From: Gerris lacustris
Lineage: Eukaryota > Arthropoda > Insecta > Hemiptera > Gerridae
Assembly (NCBI GenBank): GCA_951217055.1
Contig: OX578280.1
Location: forward strand, 18,639,394 to 18,703,393
DNA: 64,000 bases
Direction of reading: 5' to 3'
In this document: one piece after another, positions 56,202-64,000 of the stretch
Numbering within the stretch: position 1 is the first letter of the stretch
Layout of the letters: each line of letters begins with the position of its first letter
The notes under the pieces: generated by a model
The model's database searches: none
What the model saw: only the letters and a program-made list of their open reading frames with translations
Told to the model about the DNA's origin: nothing
Position numbers and translations under genes: made by a program

Positions 56202-56450
56202 ACAATACCGGTACTTCTTTAGATTGTTACTCCCCTATGTTTTTTTTAGAATATAAATGACAGACTAAATAACAATTATGACAAAGGGATGTTTAGTCCA
56301 ATGTACTTTGGGACAAAGGAATATTACACTTCTGTTTTTATAAGGGCAGTAACAGTCTAAAGAATATTCCCTACACTTCTTTGGATAGTTACTCCTTTCT
56401 GTTTTTTTTTTATAAGGGGAGTAACAATCTAAAGAAGTGCCACAATACCT
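56202..56450. mobile_element. Small DNA element with 9-bp target duplication, copy 3
   Basis: ACAATACC(G/T) flanks at 56202-56210 and 56442-56450. Ends GTACTTCTTTAGATTGTTAC and GTAACAATCTAAAGAAGTGC. The interior is in the opposite orientation to copy 2 (TTTGGGACAAAGGAATATTA). A sub-unit with the same ends lies in its right half (about 56377-56440). Confidence 0.82.
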
Positions 56451-57842
56451 ACATTTAACTTATTTCAAACCTCCACAATTCACTCCACCAAAATGTTTAT
56501 CGCCACTCAAAATCGTCTTAAACCCATTTACAACAAAATACACTAACGTTCACATTTGAGGCTATTACTTCACGTTACAAAAAAGAAATGTAGGTTTTAA
56601 TCAATTTTTGACTAAATCTTGAAGATTCCATACTTTATTATATTAACCATAAAAATTATTGAAACTTAATCCAATAATAATTATTGGTATAATGACAAAA
56701 GAGAAATACAAAGTTTTAAATACTAATCCAATCTGACCTACTTCCAATCTAGCATGTCTTTAGATTATAGGATCACCGAAGATATCGTAAGCAATGTGAT
56801 TTTGATGAACGAAATTTTTAATAATTATTAAAATTAAGGGAGAACACTTAGTAATTTCACACTTGATTTATAGACCACTTATTACTCAAATCCTACAGTT
56901 AAGGAAGGCCACAATAAAATGCACTTAATACTTAATAGGAAGACTACGTGAAGTGAAATGTACATACTTCAGCATGTATGCACTAGTCCATATATCACTA
57001 AATTTGAAAAATTCAAAGCAAGTATCGTCGATACACACGCTTCTTCCTAAATCGGTTTTTTTACCAAGGTATATTATAGAAATTACTCATAGTAAGAAAA
57101 AACCTCAAAATTATCAGTGAGGTCTGAGGGCCTCCAATTATCAGTTCATAGCGTAACCACACTTAAAAATGTTCAATATTATCTTCATATATCAAACAAT
57201 TGTGGTATTTTTTTTTACAATAAAATCTATCATATTGTGGTTTGAATGTCACTTATACATTTTATATTTCATTTATAAAATGTAATAAGCATTTTATCAC
57301 TTCCTAGCTGTCTAACCCATGATACTTATTAGTTTATTTGCTGGGAATAATTTAATAAAATCTATTCTTTACTGATATTTATATGGTGTATATATTCTAC
57401 AAAAACAAACCTTTTGACCGTATATTGTTATCTAACCAGTAATATAGCTAACTCTCATCCTAAATCACATTCTTCAAATGTTCTGTTAAGTTATAGTTAC
57501 ATACATATTTTTAATCTACTTTCAAAAATTATTGTTTACTCAAGATTGACTCACATTAGAGAGCTTCTATAGAAGAGAAACATTTTTTCATAACTCTAAT
57601 AGCGTCCATATTATTCATATAAGCATTTATATATAGTTATCTTATACAATTCCTTACTGATAAACATTAAACTGATAACAATTATTATTTGTTTTAATAA
57701 TCATATCGAATATCTGTTATCGTTGATAGCAGAAGGCTCGTAATCTATTTAGTGATCAATATTAATCAAACTAAATATGAGTTAGAGTTAGTATATTTAT
57801 ATTATGTTCCTACTTGGAATCAAATTCGTCAAATAGTGAGAA
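56451..57842. other. AT-rich DNA without recognisable gene
   Basis: A weak family F end scrap may lie at about 56770-56820 (ATCACCGAAGATATCGTAAG). Otherwise nothing was recognised. Confidence 0.4.
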
Positions 57843-57880
57843 GCGAGGAAGCTATGTGCCACACCAATTGGTAAACTACT
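57843..57880 (+). repeat. Motif D copy
   Basis: GCGAGGAAGCTATGTGCCAC then ACCAATTGGTAAACTACTTT. Confidence 0.7.
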
Positions 57881-58049
57881 TTTAATGCTATTGGAGTTTC
57901 GCTAATGAAATATTTTATAGCAGTCTAGCTTTTTCTTAACTTCTTTTTACAGTGAACCTTAATTATTACAGATTATCAACTGTTCATTGGCGTTGATAGC
58001 TCAATAATTCATAGGCGTTTGATGTAACTAATAGGGTTAAATTTATAGT

Positions 58050-58725
58050 TATGACTAAAGAGGTTAAAAAAAGAAAAAGTCCAGTCATGCACTTTGACGT
58101 AATTTTCAAAGAAATCTGCGTATTACTTATTACTTATGGTAATGAAGGAAAATTTTGGTTTAGAATTTTGATGGGTGAAAAAAAAAAATTGGTACATAGG
58201 AGTACGGGGTACAAAAGTCAAAATTGTATTTACCCTTCAAGATGCATGTCGTTGGAAAGCTCTTTAAGAGTACAGTAATTATTGTTATGTACACTTTTGT
58301 CATATTTTTATATAAGAATAGGGTAAAATGGAAAAAAACACGTTTTTATGCTATTTTTGACCCTAAATTGTCAAAATTTGGCCCCTAAATAAACTCCAAA
58401 AATTCTGGCCAACGAACTCATACTTTCTTTTGATATTATTGACATTTTAAAATTTGTTTGGATTTTTTAAGTGCTTCCTGCGTGAGATATCGTCTCGAGT
58501 GACACATATAATACACATATATACAATATATACATACATACAAACATAAAAAAATGTTAAATTTCAGGAATCGATTAAGAATGGTCTAAAACGGATTTCC
58601 ATGGAAAAAAATCGCATTACAAAATTTTTGAAACTATTGCAATAGCTTAATTTTTTTCGAAAATTCGCTAACAGAATAATATTTGTTCTGTTTCTTTTTT
58701 TACCCTCTCTAGTCATAATTATGAA
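58050..58725 (-). repeat. Family G repeat, reverse copy
   Basis: Reverse complement of 53975-54590: AAGTCCAGTCATGCACTTTG, TTCAAGATGCATGTCGTTGG, TCTGGCCAACGAACTCATAC, an ATAC/TATA tract at 58507-58550, GGAATCGATTAAGAATGGTC. A 75-codon frame at 58051-58278 is inside it and is not considered coding. Confidence 0.85.
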
Positions 58726-58732
58726 GTGGTAC

Positions 58733-58900
58733 CACAAAGACCTAGAACTTCATTGTAATGATTTTAATAAAACTTCTTACACGTCTTCTAAAGTACAATT
58801 GAAACAGGCATGTAAAATTTCAGCCTGATTCAGGCAGACGTTTTTGAGTAGGGAAGAGATATATTTTACATAAGTAGGCCGGGTAGGTAGAAAACAGTCC
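58733..58900 (+). repeat. Retroposon scrap joined to family C piece
   Basis: GGTACCACAAAGACCTAGAA is the arm end of the ribozyme-like retroposon. From 58765 family C follows (TTTTAATAAAACTTCTTACA, AAAGTACAATTGAAACAGGC). Confidence 0.6.
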
Positions 58901-60342
58901 CATTTCTTGCCAACTACAAACATACTCTTTAACTATAAACTCATCGTGATTAACTTTTTTCGCAATATTCAATACATATTTATTGTAAGACACTTGCTTT
59001 AATGATACAAATAATGCTTTTCTTTTAATTTGGCCTTAACTCCGGTAATTTAATTTTGTCTCTTTTCTAACTCCGCCATTAATAAGTAGTCAGCAACGTA
59101 TACGTACTTAGCAGTGTGATTTTATAATGTATATTTAATGAAAAATGTAAGGAACTTTGTTCCTACCGAGTGTCCCGCGACACCACACGTATTTTATTTC
59201 GTTTGTTTTATTTTATTGATCCCAAATAACATACATGTACAAAATAGCATATCTATAGTTTCTATTAATATACAACAATGTTAGTTATAAATAGAAGTGA
59301 ATGGTAAATGCACTTGTCGTGTATAAGGGTGTGGTATGGAGATTATGGCGGGAAGTACCAGGTAGTGGCTCCCGCCTTAGAGCGGGAACTAGTGGGCGGA
59401 ATTGGCGCTCTTTTCTTGGAGGGAAACAGAACGGTTTTAATGGAAAGCCCGCGCTCACAATTCTTCAACCTTTCTCTATTTATATTGCTTTGTATAGGGA
59501 AAATTCTATTTTTGGAATATACATAACAATTATAATAGTGTTGTTTAAAAGATAATGATTCTATGGAGTTATTAAAGAAGGATAAAATTTATTTTGGGTG
59601 AGTTGGAACATTTACCAACCTATTATCACTACTAATTTGCTCAAATTAATTCATAACATAATGAAGAAGAAATTACAATAATAAGTTCCTCGAAAAACTG
59701 TTTACCAAGCAATTTTCTACTAAATTAACTCAATGAACGTTTTATGATTCTGTAACTGTAACGACTAGTATATGATTGAAACAGAAACCGATTTGGATTC
59801 GCTGCAATACTACCCCACGAATGAAACAACCCATTATCATGAAATGCCATTAGCAAAACCAAGTGAGGCTTTGCTTTAATCAGTGTAAAACGTTCAAACT
59901 GGTAGCAACATAGTTTTGACCAATTTGAGGTTTCCCGCAATTTCTTTGTAACTTATTTTTTTACCAATGAAAAAATGGATGGTGAGATTTTTAAGCTTTC
60001 TTTTAGAAGGGTAAATTTATAGATATTCATATTTTTTCGGTTAACATGATTGATTCTATGAAGCATATATATTATGGTTACATGTCGGATTATACATTTC
60101 TGCTTTTGACTTACAGCCATATTTGACCGTTGCCCTTTCACCGGAGTATCTTGGAAGGACCAATGTCTGTGTCCTCTAACTAGGACGTGAAGGTATTTAA
60201 TACCTACTTCAACTTATGTACTGTAAATAATATGATATACGACTTCGTATGAAACTATCTTTTGAGTTATACCGACTTTCTGTTCCTTCACTAAAGGTAT
60301 TAAGATATAGATAAAGTTAAATTCAAGGAGTTAAAAAAAAAA
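58901..60342. other. Unassigned DNA
   Basis: GTAAGGAACTTTGTTCCTAC near 59148 may be the far end of family C. CTCCCGCCTTAGAGCGGGA near 59371 is shared with 28.99 kb. Overlapping frames at 59301-59555 cross that repeat and are not supported as genes. Confidence 0.4.
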
Positions 60343-60770
60343 AATCTCTTAGAAAGATTTTAACACAATTACAATAAGCCAAACTACACTGTAATGTGTA
60401 AATATTAATATAAAATAACAAATCTCTTAGAAAGATTTTAACACAATTACAATAAGCCAAACTACACTGTAATGTGTAAATATTAATAAAATAACAAATC
60501 TCTTAAAAAGATTTTAACACAATTACAATAAGCCAAACTACACTGTAATGTGTAAATATTAATAAAATAACAAATCTCTTAAAAAGATTTGAACACAATT
60601 ACAATAAGCCCAACTACACTGTAATGTGTAAATATTAATAAAATAACAAATCTCTTAAAAAGATTTTAACACAATTACAATATGCAACTACACTGTAATG
60701 TGTAAATATTAATAAAATAACAAATCTCTTAAAAAGATTTTAACACAATCACAATAATTTGTAAATATTG
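60343..60770. repeat. 76-bp tandem repeat, 6 units
   Basis: ATCTCTTA(G/A)AAAGATTTTA recurs at 60344, 60422, 60498, 60574, 60650 and 60724. Inside each unit are AATTACAATAAGCCAAACTA and CACTGTAATGTGTAAATATT. The first unit is 78 bp, the rest 76, the last shortened. High identity suggests recent expansion. Confidence 0.95.
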
Positions 60771-61323
60771 AAAATAAATTACACCTTCAGCAACATCTAT
60801 TAACAAAATTTTTAAGTACATATTAATATATATTATATATATATGAAAACAGTTGTATTTTCAAATCCATAACTATGTGTAAATGAAATATTTGGAGAGG
60901 GGGAAACTAAGAGATGTCTTCATCTAATATTTAATATAGATTGGTGTTTACAATTTGTCATAATAAAACACAATTACTAAATATATACATCTATTTTTAA
61001 TCAAATATCCTCATAAGAGAACTGAATAACGAAATAGACTCGCCAAACAAAATGGATGAGAAAAAAAAAAAAAAAAAAAAAAAACCTCTTGCGTTTAGAA
61101 CTGGGGGTCCCCCATTTCGGGGCCCCCTGACGGTGGGAGCCCTCCCACTAATTAATTTTAATTAGCTAATTTAACACAATTTTAAATTTTGACTAATCCT
61201 CGCTATCTACAATTTGTATTTAATTAACAGTCGATAATCTAGATAGTCCCAATTTTAAATTAGCACTTGAGGGTTTCTACCACTTTTTACTGGTCATAAT
61301 TAGTCAACTATCCTTGGTTAATT
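60771..61323. other. AT-rich DNA with an A run and a G/C block
   Basis: A homopolymer at about 61061-61084, directly followed by a G/C block at 61085-61150 with self-complementary pieces (GGGGGTCCCCC, CGGGGCCCC, GGGAGCCCTCCC). The order could be a reversed insertion with its poly-T/A side or a MITE end. Not resolved. Confidence 0.45.
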
Positions 61324-61656
61324 GAGTGAACCATCGTTCGTTTATCGAGTGAACCAGAGTTTGTTTATCGAGTGTACCAGAGTTTGTTTATCGAGTGAAC
61401 CATCGTTTGTTTATCGAGTGAACCATCGTTTGTTTATCGAGTGAACCAGCGTTCGTTTATCGAGTGAACCAGCGTTTGTTTATTGAGTGAACCAGCGTTT
61501 GTTTATCGAGTGAACCATCGTTTGTTGATCGAGTGAACCAGAGTTTGTTTATCGAGTGAACCATCGTTTGTTTATCGAGTGAACCATCGTTTGTTTATCG
61601 AGTGAACCAGCGTTTGTTTATCGAGTGAACCATCGTTTGTTTATCGAGTGAACCAG
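61324..61656. repeat. 23-bp minisatellite, 15 units
   Basis: GAGTGAACCATCGTTTGTTT plus ATC, every 23 bp from 61324 to 61646. Variants are CCAGAG, CCAGCG and CCATCG at the same position, arranged in blocks as if by higher-order copying. Confidence 0.97.
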
Positions 61657-62639
61657 CTTTTTTTAGATATTTAATAGGATGTTACCTATAATTGTTCAAA
61701 TAGTTTTATCAATATAATAATGTCAGAATAATTACGCATTACGCTCAAATGGAAAATAAAGAGAGATTTTTTCGAACCACCCTAATGTGATTTTATCATC
61801 TAAAATAATAATTTCGATGGTGACAGTGGGACCTGTATTTGATTTATTATTGTCAAAATGTGCAGGAAATAATAATTATCTATTAACCTAGTGTACTCTC
61901 GTGCCTATTTTTTTTTTTTTTAAATCCTCCAAATTCTTAATATTTTTATTATATAAGTGTGATTATGTATTTTACTTTTACTGTGTAAATTCATATTGCA
62001 GTAGATTTGAGCTGAGAAAGAACGTACCTAGTATGATCGGTAATTTAGCAATCATACTATTTAAAAAAAAAAAATTAATATCATATTAGGTTATTGAAAA
62101 ATTATGTTTTCATATTTGCGAGGTTGTATTATGTCACCATCGATTTGTTTAAACTTATTGTATTGTGTGATAAGATTTGTTCTGCTTTTTTAAATTTGGC
62201 ATTATGCTAATTTAGTCTAAATGCTATGCAAGTGTCATTATTTGCAACTAAATCTTATGGAATTTCTATTATTACCACTCATGCAATAATTATTGTTAGT
62301 ATTAGTAATTAAATTAAGTGAATTTTAATTAATTGTACTAATATTAGTTGTAATAGTAATACATACATATTTATAAAATTAGTTATAATATATAAAATAT
62401 TAGTTTGAAAATGTTACTTTCTTTAGGTAATTATTACTATTAATAAATTATATTATATTAGTTAGTAATTAGTAATTATGTTATTAACACAATTGTTACG
62501 TCGACGTCGATGTACAAGGGATAGTTATTATTTAGTAGCTTGAACTACATATTGGTGAAGGAATGCACTAGTTCCAAAAAAGGTCCATTCTATTTCATTC
62601 AGGTCACTCAACTTGAAAAGCGCGAAAACACATGAGTGA
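61657..62639. other. AT-rich DNA without recognisable gene
   Basis: Very AT-rich with ATTAGT/TTAGTAATTA wording. No gene was recognised. Confidence 0.4.
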
Positions 62640-63172
62640 TAACTCTAATCATCCCTTAAACTCCAAAGTTCAGCTGTACCTAGTTCGGTGGGTGTTTTGA
62701 TGTATCAATGAAAGCAAACAGCTGGTTTAGGGCTCAAACTGGTTGAGTACATTCTCCCTTGAGTAGTTGTAGAGGGGAGTACCATTAGTATAGGTTGCTA
62801 CCACTAGGTAAGCGCTAGGGTAGTAATGGTGGGGGTACCTTTCCCTCCCCCTAGCCGATGTACCGACGCCAAATCTCAACAGCTTTCAGAGTAATTCCCG
62901 CTCTCGATCTAGTCACATCGTGCGTTCTGTTCTCATTTCGATCTACGTACGGACAATGTCCATTAAGGAATCTCAACAGACTTGTAATAATTGCGAACTG
63001 TGTTTTAATTGCTCAAGGTAACGATCCGACTCGAAAAACAAGTGATCTCGCATTCCTTCATCATATATTTTAGTTCTATATTAGTTTATAGTTTTAGCTT
63101 GTGAATGCTGGGTTTAGTTTGGTATCTTCGGATTTCTCTGTAAAAGGTTTTTTTGTTGTAAACGTAGAAAAA
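62640..63172 (+). promoter_or_regulatory. Candidate promoter and 5' leader of a gene entering from the left
   Basis: The sequence changes from very AT-rich to GC/CpG-richer between about 62640 and 63030. CpG words are frequent at 62860-63030 (TACCGACGCC, ATCGTGCGTTC, TTTCGATCTACGTACGGAC). It then becomes a plausible leader up to the ATG at 63173. No TATA box at a clear distance. CpG-rich, TATA-less starts are usual for broadly expressed insect genes. This is inference from composition plus the downstream ATG and splice donor. Confidence 0.4.
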
Positions 63173-63201
63173 ATGTCTGATCCACTTCACACACCTACAA
63201 T
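63173..63201 (+). CDS. Candidate first coding exon, partial gene
   Basis: ATG in the context GTAGAAAAAATG (A at -3) opens a frame MSDPLHTPT plus two bases. It ends at 63201 before GTAAGTAAT, which matches the consensus splice donor almost perfectly. The coding part would be 29 bases, phase 2, with the gene continuing right of the window. Unspliced, the frame stops two codons later (ATG TAA), so it only makes sense if spliced. The protein cannot be named from nine residues. Support is the CpG-richer region upstream, the donor quality and the AT-rich intron-like sequence after it. A chance ATG near a chance donor remains possible. Confidence 0.38.
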
Positions 63202-64000
63202 GTAAGTAATAGTTTGAAATGTTTTCTTCCTTTTTATTTGTGTATTTGTAAAAAAAAGTAATTAATTTAATTTCCGGCGTTAATAATTAAATTATTGCTT
63301 TGTGCAGTGTTGTTTCCATTTAAATTAAAATTTTACTGAATAAACAAATGTTTAATTTTGAGAAATTGTAAATTTATAAATGAATAATTATTCTTATCAC
63401 AAAATTTTGTAAGATTTAATTTCCCTTCTTTCTCCTCAAATATAAATTTCAATGTATTCATATTTGTCTAGTAAACATTATATTAATTTATATAAATACT
63501 CTTGATTTATACTATAAATTCTTAATTCTATTAAAAGGAGAACTTATATCGTTCACAGTACAAAAGTACAAACCGAAAACGGTACTGCTATTATAGCCAC
63601 CGGCTTTATTTATTTCTGATAACTTTTTCCTCATAACTTGTTGTATTTTTCTACCAAGTTTTTTATATTAGTGATTAAACATTAATTATATTTACTATGT
63701 CATTTGTTTGTAGAAGAATTATATTTAAAATGTTTGGGTTTACTCATGTGAATTATGGTTATGGCGGTGTCGATTTCTGTGATTATTCACTTATCAGTAG
63801 CTATGACCTAGTTTTACTGGTTTATATTTTAATAATTTCAAACTTTCGCTACTCTATTAATTATTATTATTTTTTTTTTTTTATTAATATCTAGTTGTAG
63901 ATATAAATATACAGGATTTTATGTAATTTTTAGAAGTATTTGAATGGTTTTACATGATATATTTAAGTAATTTATTGTTATCATTAATAGTCGAAGTCGA
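63202..64000 (+). other. Candidate first intron, runs off the window
   Basis: Starts GTAAGTAATAG and is very AT-rich, with no repeat family recognised. A 65-codon frame at 63697-63894 has no similarity I know. Confidence 0.35.

Noticed and set aside
59301..59555. 84-codon frame over CTCCCGCCTTAGAGCGGGA
   Set aside because: Part of its GC-rich section recurs at 28.99 kb as a repeat; no conserved protein feature.

Overview
This window reads as intergenic or intronic DNA from an animal nuclear genome, most likely an arthropod and probably an insect. It is strongly AT-rich. It has no operons, no ribosome-binding sites and no long open frame that looks like a host protein. It is packed with decayed interspersed repeats, palindromic (fold-back) insertions, minisatellites and long TA microsatellites. 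The identification as insect is inference from repeat style: a pogo/Tigger-type transposon, non-LTR reverse transcriptase scraps, small nonautonomous DNA elements, and families pairing a GTCTGTC-rich stretch with a CCGATTTTGA..AAATTT block. No sequence search was possible. Family letters are my own and homology was judged by eye.

Family A is the commonest repeat: about 500-640 bp, at least ten long copies plus fragments. It has a hairpin end (ACTTTCTC..GAGAAAGT), a tRNA-like segment with a Pol III B-box (GGTTCGATTCC), and a T-run end. Family C (GAAGCGAGCG.. end), family E (fold-back, GGACAAT core), family F (CTTCCGAGCTTACCGAAGG end), family G (internal TATG microsatellite), family H, family I and a short 40-bp motif, D, are each present several times.

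Layout. At 0.16-0.55 kb there is a deleted pogo-like element. Families A, C and H, degenerate tandem repeats and small inverted-repeat elements fill 1.8-25 kb, including a 91-bp satellite at 16.1 kb and a 57-bp minisatellite at 23.6 kb. A non-LTR retrotransposon fragment at 29.7-31.0 kb is folded into an inverted duplication flanked by a 13-bp target-site duplication. Palindromic insertions sit at 33.6, 38.1 and 47.7 kb. At 41.4 and 44.7 kb are two copies of a small palindromic retroposon-like element with 16-bp and 12-bp target duplications; it carries a CTGAAGAT-hairpin-GAAACGTC core that resembles a type I hammerhead ribozyme. A small DNA element with 9-bp target duplications is seen three times, at 41.6, 43.4 and 56.2 kb; one copy landed exactly on the edge of the ribozyme-like element. 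A tandem array of five tRNA-like monomers lies at 46.7 kb. From 53 to 64 kb there are inverted family G copies, two more tandem arrays (76 bp and 23 bp) and finally a GC/CpG-richer stretch.

The only candidate host gene is at the right edge. A promoter-like/leader region at about 62.64-63.17 kb is followed by a very short possible first coding exon (63173-63201) ending at a strong splice donor, with the rest of the window as its intron. The most interesting system here is the ribozyme-like palindromic retroposon family and the general habit of several families in this genome to exist as head-to-head fold-backs.
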